Assembly: GCA_964560855.1 (NCBI GenBank)
Contig: CAZLLU010000002.1
Span: 1 to 64,000 of the forward strand
Direction: 5' to 3'
Source of the DNA: CAJBLF01 sp964560855
GTDB taxonomy: Bacteria; Patescibacteriota; Gracilibacteria; Absconditabacterales; Absconditicoccaceae
Length of the DNA: 64,000 nt
Both the position numbers and the translations under genes were made by a program. The notes under the pieces were generated by a model. It ran no database searches. It was not told where the DNA came from and saw only the letters and a list, made by a program, of their open reading frames with translations. The stretch's first letter is position 1, and each line of letters starts with the position of its first letter. Shown here one piece after another: positions 54,576 through 63,366 of this stretch.

Positions 54576-54937
54576 GTAAATAATTTAAAATTTAAAATTT
54601 AGAATTTAAAATTCAAAATTAGTTCTATAGTAATCAAATTATATGCCAAAATTCGTCGATTTGCAAATGAGTACGAGCAATTTAGTTATTTTAGCAACCA
54701 AAATCAACTTGAATTTATATAATAAAAGTGTAAAAAATTGAGTAATCTGGCTTTGTGTCTTTACTTTTACGTAAAAAATGATAAATAAATAAGTATAAAG
54801 CATAAAGCTTCAAGTATAAAGCCGCATTCTACAAAATAAGCAGCTTTGAACTTATAGCTTTAAACTTATAGCTTTGAACTTATAGCTTTGAGCTTATAAC
54901 TTTAAGCGATATTCATTTAGTCCTTTAGTTTCACCAT
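54576..54937. other. Long intergenic region with A/T repeats upstream of clpP and the AT-hook gene
   Basis: AATTTAAAATTTAGAATTT repeats upstream of the clpP start, an AT-rich stretch, and the AGCTTTGAACTTAT tandem array (annotated separately). No gene found; a promoter for the downstream gene is not obvious. Confidence 0.55.
54842..54902. repeat. Tandem repeat with about 14-nt unit
   Basis: Four to five copies of AGCTTTGAACTTAT with single-base differences lie just upstream of the AT-hook gene. Confidence 0.85.
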
Positions 54938-55762
54938 ATGGCAAAACAAAAAAAGAAAGCTCCTGGAAGACCGAAGAAGGAATTCGTCTCCAAGAAGCCA
55001 AAAACCAAGATAAAATCCTGACCAGGAAGACCAAGAAAAGATCAGAAATATACTGCGGTGCAACAACAGGTACCGCAAGCTGTGGTATGATTCGTAGCAA
55101 AGTCCGTTGATGAATCAAAAAAAAAGGATCTCATCATCCTGATTTTATTCCTCCTATCTTTTGTTCTCTTTGTCGTCTCTTTGTATTTCACTTTCATGAA
55201 GAAGAAAGCACCGAGCGATCTGACCGCAGAGGAAATAGCAGAAATCACGAACGTAGAAACCGGAAATATCGATTATAATCTACCAGGCACGACAGAAGCA
55301 CCTGAAACGCCTGAAGTGAATGTAGTTGAGGAGCAACCTTCTCCTGCTGTGATTCAAAATCTGAATACAGAGCAACAGCTTATCGTTGATTTCTATCAAG
55401 CAGTGAATACCGTGGATATGGATGCGTTGTATACATTGACCGATGCGCGTCTGGAAGAATCCAATGTCTTCAAAACTTATTATAGCAGAAGATGGCTTAC
55501 CAATTTTTCTGCATCCATACTCGCGCCAAAGATCGTCGTGACTAATATCCAGGAAGTGTCTACGACATCCACAAATCCAAATATCAAAAATTTCGAATAT
55601 ACCGTTGAATATATACTTGCAAACAATCAGCAGAGATTCACGGAAGAGCGATCTACGACCTTGATCAAGAAAGGCGACAATCGGAGAGTCGGTAAGCTGA
55701 TGTGTGAGACAAAATGATGCTCTACTATGCCATTTTTCAATCCAGAGAAATATAAAAATTAA
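54938..55762 (+). CDS. AT-hook-like, single-TM protein with extracytoplasmic domain
   Basis: 274 aa. Residues 1-60 are basic with two AT-hook-like motifs (APGRPKKEF and SGPGRPRKD; UGA encodes the Gly in SGP). A TM helix follows at about residues 70-90 (LIILILFLLSFVLFVVSLYF), and then an acidic, Pro/Glu-rich linker and an extracytoplasmic alpha/beta domain (EQQLIVDFYQAVNTVDMDALY, RRVGKLMCETKGCS). A cytoplasmic DNA-binding tail plus external domain may tether the chromosome to the membrane; this is inference. The family is unknown. Confidence 0.7.
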
Positions 55763-55898
55763 TGAATAATGAATAGTGAATAATGAAAAATGTAGGACTT
55801 TGTTTCGATATGACCTATTATCTATTACAATAGTCCATAATAAAATAATTCATACATTATTCATTTTTCATTTTTAATTTTTCATTAGTTACGTAGTT
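55763..55898. repeat. Intergenic repeat element upstream of miaA
   Basis: ATGAATAATGAATAGTGAA array, then ATTACAATAGTCCATAATAAAATAATTC, then ATTCATTTTTCATTTTTAA array. It is the most complete copy of the CAATAGTCCATAATAA element family. Confidence 0.75.
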
Positions 55899-56855
55899 AT
55901 GGAAGTCCAAGATATAGTTGTAGAGGCAAAACAAGAAATCCAGTCCTTTCGCGAAAAGTATCCTGATGGAGTAGTTATTATTTGGGGGGCGACCGCAACA
56001 GGCAAGAGCAAACTTTCGGTGCTGCTTTCTGAATTTTTTGATACGGAAATTATCTCTGCAGATAGCAGGCAGATCTTTCGTTATATGAATATTTGAACAG
56101 ATAAAATTCCTTCTGACATTCTTTCACGTATCCCTCATCATCAGATCAATATCGTCGATCCCGATCAGACCTACACATCATGACAACGAAAAAATGACGT
56201 CTACAAGATCATTCCGGAGATCCAGAAGAGAGGGAAACTCCCGATGATTGTGGGAGGAACATGATTGTATATCGATACGGTGTACAAAAACTTTTCCATG
56301 CCAGATATCGAACCGGATATGAAATTGAGAGAAGAACTGTTCGCCAAGGAAGAAAAAGAGCCAGGAATCTTGCATAAAGAATTGATGAAATTAGATCCAG
56401 AAGAAGCAGCAAAACTCCATCCGAAGTCTACCAGATATATAGTAAGGGCACTCGAGATTTTCTACAAAAGCGGGAAAAAGAAGACAGATACCTTCATCTC
56501 TCAGCCGCCGCAACGGCCATTGCTTATGCTCGGACTCCGACGTGAAAAAGAGGACACCAACAAAAGAATTAATGCAAGGATCAAAGAGATGATCGCTTGA
56601 TGATTGGTCGATGAAGTAAAATGATTACTAGCAAAATGATATACCAAAAATATGCAATCCATGCAGGGAATAGGATACAAAGAAGTTGTAGAGTTTCTGG
56701 ACGGAAAATATGATCAAAAAGAGATGGAGGAGCATATCAAGATCACTACGCATCAATTAGCAAAAAAGCAACGCAGCCGATTCCGTCGCTATATCGCCGA
56801 GGGAATACAGACACCAAGAGAAAATGTAACTTACAAAGTGCGAAAGCTATCGTAA
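55899..56855 (+). CDS. miaA: tRNA dimethylallyltransferase
   Basis: Adds an isopentenyl group to A37 of tRNAs reading UNN; 318 aa. The P-loop is IIWGATATGKSKL, followed by IISADSRQIFRYMNIGTDK, PHHQINIVDPDQTY and VGGTGLYIDTVYK. The C-terminal ALEIFYKSGKK and TTHQLAKKQRS-CGA-FRRY match MiaA, where the family has TWFR; CGA is at 56778-56780. UGA glycines lie in NIGTDK and GGTGLY. The N-terminus is intact. Confidence 0.95.
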
Positions 56856-56857
56856 CA

Positions 56858-56992
56858 AAAAAGACGTACCCTCTTTATTTAAAAGAGGGAGGTATCCGTA
56901 TTTACGGATGGGAGATTTTACCATAGTCGCAAAATCCTCCGTCCCGAAATGTCGGGACACCTCCTTTCGGTAAAGGAGGAACGTTTTTTTTT
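56858..56992. repeat. Structured intergenic palindrome cluster, likely bidirectional terminator
   Basis: CCTCTTTATTTAAAAGAGGG, CCGTATTTACGG, CCTCCGTCCCGAAATGTCGG and CCTCCTTTCGGTAAAGGAGG hairpins lie between AAAAAAGACGT and ACGTTTTTTTTT. It shares the CCTCCTTTCG(G)TAAAGGAGG unit with the element at 62666-62780. Confidence 0.75.
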
Positions 56993-57002
56993 GTCTTCGT
57001 TA

Positions 57003-58829
57003 TTAGTTGGCTTTTAGGTGTTTGAGTTGTATCTTCAAAAATCCCAATATCTGCCTTTTTTCATTCCTTGCTTTGATATCCGTCATGACCCAATCAAGGG
57101 TCTTTTTCAATAATTTTCCGATAGCAGGTCATGCGGGGAGATGTAATTCGTCCATGATATATGCTCAGTTAATTGCGAGATCTTTTATTGTGAATTGTCC
57201 TTCTTTTTTGTGAAGTTGTTTCAAAATCGTCTTTAGCTTTTCGACATCGGAGATGTCGGAGCTATTTTGTAGTGGATTATACTGACCCAATCTATCTGCC
57301 ATCGTGATATCCATGATATTCATCGCTCTCTCGAGTCCTGCATTGCTGAGGAATGCTCTGACTTTTTTTTCTGTATTGTCTTCTTTGGTCATCAGCATCT
57401 CTTCTGGCTTATGATGATGCGCTATGAGTCGCGCTATTTCCGTGATTTCTTTGCTGGAGAATCCGAGCACTTTGAAATCCTTTTTCGCATATTCTGGCGA
57501 GCTTCTTCTATGATTCAGCGGACCAGCTAAGATTTCTCTGATCTCTTCTTTGCTGAGGTTGTCTTTGTATGCGCCGAACTGCTCAACTTTGCCGACATCG
57601 TGGTAAAGCATAGCGAATCTCACAAGCGGATCTTTGTTGATACTTTGCAATTCGCGTAACGCCAAAAGTGTATGGGTATAGACGTCGAACGGATGATATC
57701 TGACGGGTTGGTCGATATTCTTGGTTTCATGGAGTGCAGGGAAAAGATGCTCCAATAATCTCGCTTCGTCGAGCAATGCGACGAAACCGAATGGATCGCC
57801 GACCGTGAATGCTTCCATCATTTCATCTTTGATTCTTTCTTTCGCTACATTTTTTACGAGTTCATGATTCTTTTTTACGCTATTCCATGTTTCTTTGATA
57901 AAGTCGAAAAGCTGTGCTTTGCCTTTGGATGTGGTACGCAATTTTTCATTCAAAACATTTACAAACCTAATCGCTCTGATGATTCTCAATGCATCTTCGT
58001 TGAATCTTTTGTCCGGATCGCCGACAGCTCTCAATCTTTTGCGGATAAGATCTTGGATTCCCTTGTGCGGATCAACTACGATACGTAGTAATTTTCAATT
58101 TCCCTCCTTCGAGGACAAGTCAATTTTCAATTTTCAATTCTTTTTTGTAGAAAAAACAGTTGCTGACTTTAGCATTTCTACAAGATGGTCATCGTGGAAA
58201 AATCCATTTTTGAAGAGTTTGGAAATGTGTTTATGATCTTGAAGTATCAAGAGATTCAAGTCCTTGATGAGAATATATCCCTGGTCGTTCAATTTCTGGA
58301 TGGACGTGTCGTCGTCAGAATAATTATGGATATTTTTTCCCGTGATTTGTTTTTCATATTCCTGTGTCCGTTTCGTATTTGTATAATAGATGCAGTTGAT
58401 CGTGAAGTCTCTTCTGTTGGAGTCTAATAATATATCATCGCTCCATTCAATCTCTCACGGATGTCTGTAATCGTCATATTTACCTTCGGTACGTAACGGT
58501 GTCAATTCATACTTAATCGCTTCATGATCCAATGCTTTCATCTTTCCATTTTTCAATTTTTCAGTTTTTTTGATGAGCGTCATTGTTCCGAATTTCTCGG
58601 TCATAAAGTAGGACATGCCTTTTTTGTCTATCAGGTTATTCAGTTGTTTTGGATCGCCGCTCATAGTAAAGTCGATGTCGGTCGGTTTTTTATCGATACC
58701 CAAAAGCAGGTCCCTGACGCAGCCTCCTACGAGAAAGAATGTGTGCGGATCTTTGAGCCTTTTTTGTAGGAATGCGATGTGCGAGTCCAAAATTTTAAGC
58801 GAGTCAAAAGACAACATAAACATAGACAT
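57003..58829 (-). CDS. cca: CCA-adding tRNA nucleotidyltransferase / poly(A) polymerase-like with HD domain
   Basis: 608 aa. The nucleotidyltransferase motif is FLVGGCVRDLLLGIDKKPTDIDFT, followed by RRDFTINCIYY, RFNEDALRIIRAIRFV and the HD domain (YHPFDVYTHTLLALREL, MLYHDVGKVEQFG). UGA glycines occur throughout. Near 58095-58140 an insert is encoded by AATTGAAAATTG repeats flanking ACTTGTCCTCGAAGGAGGG, the same unit as the intergenic array at about 3740-3795. The C-terminal extension ends RQILGFLKIQLKHLKAN. Confidence 0.92.
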
Positions 58830-58920
58830 AAGTAAAAAATCACTAATTGTGAATTATGAATTTATGACGATACTATAATCAAAGCAAGAAAGTTTTCAAA
58901 TAAAAAAAACTCATTTTCAA

Positions 58921-58948
58921 TTGCATTTTTATTTGAAATTTGTATATA
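58921..58948 (+). promoter_or_regulatory. Promoter upstream of the tRNA region
   Basis: TTGCAT, 16 nt and TATATA, about 31 nt before the tRNA-like 5' end. Confidence 0.5.
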
Positions 58949-58978
58949 CATCCCCGCACATATGTTTTTTCGATATAT

Positions 58979-59033
58979 GGGTGCATAGCTCAATTGGTTA
59001 GAGCAGTCCCGCTAAAGCGGGAAAGGTTCAAGG
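58979..59033 (+). pseudogene. tRNA-like 5' fragment
   Basis: GGGTGCATAGCTCAATTGG and the D arm match the intact tRNA-Lys at 59294 (one base differs, A for G at position 7). The anticodon region is replaced by a CCCGC-TAAA-GCGGG hairpin that does not form a seven-nt loop. Sequence similarity ends after AGGTTCAAGG, and no T arm or 3' acceptor follows. Confidence 0.65.
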
Positions 59034-59055
59034 TTTTTATGTATAAATAATCCAT

Positions 59056-59316
59056 ATGTATTATATATACATCCTAAAATAAAATAAATACTATGTGTGA
59101 ACTACAAATAATATAAAAAGAAGATTTGATGAACATAAGAGATGAAATAGCTATTTTACGAAAAGAATAGGAAAAAATATAATATTATTATGACGGTTCC
59201 AGTCTTCTACGAAAAAAGAAGCTATGGAATTAGAAAGCAAAATAAAAAGATCTGGTCATATCGAGAGATGGACCAAAGAGGAAACATTTACATGGGTGCG
59301 TAGCTCAATTGGTTAG
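59056..59316 (+). pseudogene. GIY-YIG endonuclease domain gene with premature stop
   Basis: 87 codons. The reading MYYIYILK-stop-NKYYVGTTNNIKRRFDEHKRG, then KKEAMELESKIKRSGHIERW, fits a small GIY-YIG nuclease (YIYIL and YYVG strands; R-x-x-EH; Glu near the end). Codon 9 is UAA (59080-59082), a likely mutation of a Ser codon. UGA (Gly) and CGG (Trp, in LLGWFQSS) are used as in its neighbours. The frame runs into the D arm of the tRNA-Lys gene before ending at UAG. Confidence 0.75.
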
Positions 59317-59367
59317 AGCAGGTCCCTCTTAAGGACAAGGTTCGGGGTTCGATTCCCCGCGCGCCTA
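59294..59367 (+). tRNA. tRNA-Lys (anticodon CUU)
   Basis: 74 nt. Acceptor arm GGGTGCG/CGCGCCT (with G-U pairs), D stem GCTC/GAGC, anticodon stem-loop GGTCC-CTCTTAA-GGACA with anticodon CUU after U33, T arm CGGGG-TTCGATT-CCCCG and discriminator A; no encoded CCA. It overlaps the 3' end of the GIY-YIG pseudogene. Confidence 0.9.
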
Positions 59368-59528
59368 AAAGAAAATAATCTGATGAAAGTCGGATTTTTT
59401 TTTATTTTTTTGAAAAAAGACGCGTTTCTCAAAAGTATAAATTATTATACAATGGTATTGTTTTTTTTGTGCTAATGTATATGGTATGCCTAATAAACAA
59501 AAGTATAAACATTTAAAAAAACAAAAAT

Positions 59529-61025
59529 ATGTTAAAAGAAAAGAAAGTATTTGTTTTGGATACAAATGTGATTCTACACAATTTCAATTGTATCTATAAT
59601 TTCGATGAACATGATGTGATAATCTTGACTACCGTACTGGAAGAACTTGATCGTTTCAAAAAAGGCAATGAAACCATGAATGTAAATGTTCGTGAATTTC
59701 ACAGGATACTTGACAAGTTTGCAGGAAATATGATCAAAATAACTACCGGTAAAGGTGCTAGCGCAAAAGAAAAGAAGGTTTCCGCATTATTTTATGGCGG
59801 AGTAGACCTCGGACCTGATTTGGGAAAAATCCAGATTAAAACATCAAACAAAATCCTTCCCACTATCAAGGGAATGTTCTGTGAAATGACTCCCGATCAT
59901 CGCATATTGAGTGCGGTGTTCAATATCGAAGATGAAGAGAAAAAAGGACAAAAAAGACGTGTTATTCTGGTTACCAAAGACGTTAATCTTCGTCTTAAGG
60001 CGACTGGTCTCGGGATCGAAGTAGAGGATTATCAACACGACAAAGTTCCTTCTGTTGATCATCTTTATACAGGTAAAGGAGAAATTACTGGGGATGAGAT
60101 TGCAGAAGTTATTAAACAGGTGTATGATGGACCTGTGCCGATGTATGAAAAGCCCTATTCTCATCTTATTCCTCAGAATGTACAGCCGAATATGTACTTT
60201 ACCCTCCAGGACAAGAAAAAAAGTGCGCTTGTCTATGTAGATAAAAAAAAGGAGAAATTTACTTGTATCCAAAAGATAACGGTATTTGGTATCACTCCAA
60301 GAAATGCAGAACAAACATTTGCGATAGATGCACTCATGCGAAAGGATCTCAGTCTGGTTTCTTTGCTTGGTAAAGCAGGGACAGGGAAAACTTTGTTGGC
60401 TATGGCTGCTTCACTTCAACAATTATTGGATGCAGCATATGATAAAATCATTATTGCAGCAGCGATGATCCCCTTGAGTAATCGTGATATCGGCGCGTTG
60501 CCTGGCGACGCAAACGAAAAAGTGCTACCGTACATGCAAGGTCTCTATGATAACTTGGAATTCATCAAAAGCCAATACAAAAGCAAAAAAGTCCAAGTGT
60601 CTATTGAGGAATCAGAAGAAATGTTATCGTTTTCAAAAAAAAGAAAAAATCGAGCAAAACCTCAAACAAAACCTCAAGCAGAAGAAAAGGATTTTGTCTC
60701 TTTAGCACTAAAGGAAGGCAAGATCAAGATCCAACCTTTGGCTTCTATCCGCGGACGTAGTTTCAACAATACTATCTTCATTATCGATGAAGCGCAAAAT
60801 CTGACGCCTCATGAAGTGAAAACTATTGTCACTCGCGCAGGTGAAAACACCAAGGTCATCTTCTGTGGTGATGTTCAGCAAATCGATTCACCCTATTTGG
60901 ATCCAAGATCCAATGGATTAAGCCATCTGATTTATCGTATGGCAGGTAATGATGTCGTAGCTCACATAACCCTTGAAAAAGGAGAACGTAGCCATCTGGC
61001 TGAATTGGCTGCCGACTTATTGTAA
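59529..61025 (+). CDS. PIN domain-PhoH ATPase fusion
   Basis: 498 aa. The N-terminal PIN ribonuclease domain has VFVLDTNVIL, VLEELDRFKKG and RVILVTKDVNLRLKA (acidic residues). The C-terminal PhoH ATPase has GKAGTGKTLLAMA (Walker A) and FIIDEAQNLTPHEVKTIVTRAG (Walker B). An inserted basic loop (SKKRKNRAKPQ region) separates parts of the ATPase. No UGA codon occurs in 498 codons, unlike most neighbours, suggesting avoidance. It resembles the YlaK/PhoH2 RNA-cleaving group. Confidence 0.95.
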   Translation: MLKEKKVFVLDTNVILHNFNCIYNFDEHDVIILTTVLEELDRFKKGNETMNVNVREFHRILDKFAGNMIKITTGKGASAKEKKVSALFYGGVDLGPDLGKIQIKTSNKILPTIKGMFCEMTPDHRILSAVFNIEDEEKKGQKRRVILVTKDVNLRLKATGLGIEVEDYQHDKVPSVDHLYTGKGEITGDEIAEVIKQVYDGPVPMYEKPYSHLIPQNVQPNMYFTLQDKKKSALVYVDKKKEKFTCIQKITVFGITPRNAEQTFAIDALMRKDLSLVSLLGKAGTGKTLLAMAASLQQLLDAAYDKIIIAAAMIPLSNRDIGALPGDANEKVLPYMQGLYDNLEFIKSQYKSKKVQVSIEESEEMLSFSKKRKNRAKPQTKPQAEEKDFVSLALKEGKIKIQPLASIRGRSFNNTIFIIDEAQNLTPHEVKTIVTRAGENTKVIFCGDVQQIDSPYLDPRSNGLSHLIYRMAGNDVVAHITLEKGERSHLAELAADLL

Positions 61026-61084
61026 AAATGTATTATTATTTAGAAGGGACGTCGTTATTTACGGCGTCCTTTTTTGATTGTTTT

Positions 61085-61170
61085 TCTATGAGACTTTATT
61101 ACAGTAGTCCATAATAAGACAAAACTATCATTTTTCATTCTTCATTTTTAATTATTAATTTCGCGAAGCG
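61085..61170. repeat. Intergenic CAGTAGTCCATAATAAGAC element with A/T arms
   Basis: ACTTTATTACAGTAGTCCAT, AATAAGACAAAACTATC, then TTCATTCTTCATTTTTAATTATTAATTT, as in the other copies of the family. Confidence 0.7.
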
Positions 61171-61174
61171 AATC

Positions 61175-62662
61175 ATGCGTTTTTATGATGAAATAACGAT
61201 TACGGTCCAATCTGGAAAAGGAGGAGATGGAGTGGTGACAGGGAGAAGAGAAGCGGGAGTACCGCTTGGTGGACCTTCAGGAGGAAACGGCGGCGACGGC
61301 GGTTCTATCATTTTGCAGGCGTCCAAAGACGAAAATACATTGCAGACATATAGGTACAAAGCAAGCTTCAAAGCTAAGCCATGAGAGCCAGGTAGGTCAA
61401 GAGATCAATACGGTGCCAATGCCGAGAATCTGACATTGATCGTACCAGTGTGAACTATCGTAAGAGACAAACAGACTGATGAAATACTCCACGCTTTCAC
61501 TCAAGATGGTGAACAACGGACTGCAGTGTATGGTGGTGATGGAGGAGTTGGAAATATGCATTTCAAAGATCCTGTCCATCAATATCCCAATTTTTGTCTG
61601 CTCGGCGAGCCAGGAAACAAAAAAGAGATCGTGCTTGAACTCCAGCTTTTGGCTGATGTTGCCTTGATCTGAACCCCTTCTGTCGGTAAGACGTCGTTGA
61701 TCAATACTATTTCAAATACCAAAGCGAAAGTCGCTGACTATCCATTCACGACATTAGTTCCGAATTTATGATCTGTGACGGCACAGAAGACGAATTTCAA
61801 TGTCATCGATATTCCATGATTGATCAAAGGAGCGGCTGAATGAAAAGGGCTTGGCAACGCATTTTTGCGCCACGTGCTCAAAGCAAGAGTGTTTTGTTTG
61901 ATGTGCGACATTTCCAGATATGACAAATGAATCACTGAGATTCCTGAATTGCTTGATGAAATCATAACATACGCCAACAATAAACTCTGAGGCGAAGACA
62001 AATATCTCGAAGTGCAGATCAGGGAAGATGATGGATTCATTACGTTCTACGCCTACGAAGAAGGGAATCCTGTGATAGAAAAAAGGATGATGTTCCTTAT
62101 CAACAAATATGATCTCGTCAATGATCAGGATATTTTGAAAGAGTATCAGGAACAGCTTCGAAAGGAAATTCTTAATTTTTTCAAACAACATAAGATCTGA
62201 GCCAAAATCACGAAAAAACTTTTGACTCAGCATACGTTCACTATCTCCGCAGCGACCCATTCCGGCGTTGATGATCGGTTGAAACATATTGTAGAAATGC
62301 TCAAAAAAACTGATACGAACGAAGTCTATCATTTCGAGAATATCCAACACAAAGAAGTGAAAAAGAGACAAGATTCTATCAAAAATATCAGCGAAATCGA
62401 AAAACCATATTTGGTCGAACATGAGTATCTGACTGCTGCCGACGCGGAGTATGTCAATGTTCGGGAAATCTACAATGAAGAGATGGCAAAGCTCGTTCGG
62501 CAGATGCCACGAGGAAATGACGAGGCAGAAGCGCGATTTCGGAAACAAATGAGCGAAAAATGATTTCTCAACGAATTCGAAAATAGAGGTATCCAGAAAG
62601 GGGATGTCTTGAAGATGTTGAGCCCATACGAGTGATTAGAACCGAGATATATACAATACTAA
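61175..62662 (+). CDS. obg: Obg/CgtA ribosome-assembly GTPase
   Basis: 495 aa. The Gly-rich Obg domain (SGKGGDGVVTGRREAGVPLG, PSGGNGGDGG) is followed by the GTPase: G1 LIGTPSVGKTSLIN, G3 DIPGLIKGAAEGKGLG, G4 NKYDL. The Gly of G1 and the DxxG Gly (61817-61819) are UGA. An extra region lies after G4 and before the C-terminal part (QREVKKRQDSIKN-like), and the OCT-like domain is short. It is preceded by a repeat element. Confidence 0.96.
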
Positions 62663-62665
62663 AAT

Positions 62666-62780
62666 ATTGTCCTCCTTTCGTAAAGGAGGAGGACCACGGA
62701 GTGGGGGAGGATTTACGGACTATCGTACTTTTTGTCCATAAATCCCTCTGCCTTCGGCTTCTCCCTTTGCAAAGGGAGAC
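62666..62780. repeat. Structured intergenic element with CCTCCTTTCGTAAAGGAGG hairpin
   Basis: CCTCCTTTCGTAAAGGAGG, GGGGGAGGATTTACGGAC and CCCTCTGCCTTCGGCTTCTCCC/CTCCCTTTGCAAAGGGAG hairpins follow each other. It is related to the element at 56858-56992. Confidence 0.75.
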
Positions 62781-62807
62781 AAAATATATTTAATTTTTTT
62801 TAGAGTC

Positions 62808-63248
62808 ATGTTCGTTATCCTAAGCATCTCAGATTCAGATAAGCATCGGGAAAAAGTCGTTGAGGAGTATACCAAGCGTTTATGAAAATCTGTGAAGATA
62901 GAAAATATTACCCCCTCAAGAAAAGGCAATACCGAGCAAATGATCCAAGCCGATACGGAGAATATCATCGCCAAGCTGGGAAAATTCTCAGTATATAAAA
63001 AAGTATTATTATCCAAAGAAGGGAAACAATTGACAACAATGGAACTTCATAAACAATTTATACATAAAGATGTGGTTTTCATTGTTGGCGGCCCCTATGG
63101 ATTGAACGAACCAGAATTATCCAAGCATATAGATAGTAAGATTTCATTCGGAGCGATCACTTTGCCACATGGCTTAGCGAAAGTGACTTTACTGGAGCAA
63201 TTATACAGGATTTTCACGATAGAGCAGGGGAAGAGTTATCATTATTAA
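62808..63248 (+). CDS. rlmH: 23S rRNA pseudouridine-1915 N3-methyltransferase RlmH
   Basis: SPOUT methyltransferase, 146 aa. VVFIVGGPYGLNEPELSKHID and SFGAITLPHGLAKVTLLEQLYRI are diagnostic, and EGKQLTTMELHKQF precedes them. CGG in DKH-CGG-EKVVEEYTKRLG stands at the Trp often found in the N-terminal block (KWxxEgxxeYlkR). UGA encodes the Gly of RLGKSVK. It follows obg after the structured repeat. Confidence 0.95.
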
Positions 63249-63300
63249 TGACATGATACTATATGATTGATGGTAATGAAAAGTTAGGTAATCTTGTTGC

Positions 63301-63328
63301 TTGACTTTATTTTTTATTTGTATATATT
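63301..63328 (+). promoter_or_regulatory. Promoter of the last gene
   Basis: TTGACT, 16 nt and TATATT, 38 nt upstream of the ATG at 63367. Confidence 0.65.
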
Positions 63329-63366
63329 AGCAAAAAAAACAGAAACCTAATTTAAAACACAATTAT

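Noticed and set aside
54842..54902. Origin-type iteron array
   Set aside because: Fourteen-nt AT-rich repeats occur, but no DnaA boxes, dnaA or replication genes lie nearby; better explained as the common A/T repeat arrays.
58979..59033. Functional tRNA gene
   Set aside because: Only the acceptor 5' strand and D arm are intact; the anticodon arm cannot form a seven-nt loop and the T arm and 3' strand are missing.
51..63248. Widespread pseudogenisation or poor sequence quality, because most genes break at UGA under the standard code
   Set aside because: Every break is UGA at a Gly position, with no frameshifts, and reading through restores full-length conserved proteins.
51..63248. UGA as Trp (Mycoplasma-type code) or as selenocysteine
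   Set aside because: UGA falls on glycines of P-loops and DxxG motifs; there is no pattern of Cys/Sec active sites and far too many UGA codons for selenoproteins.
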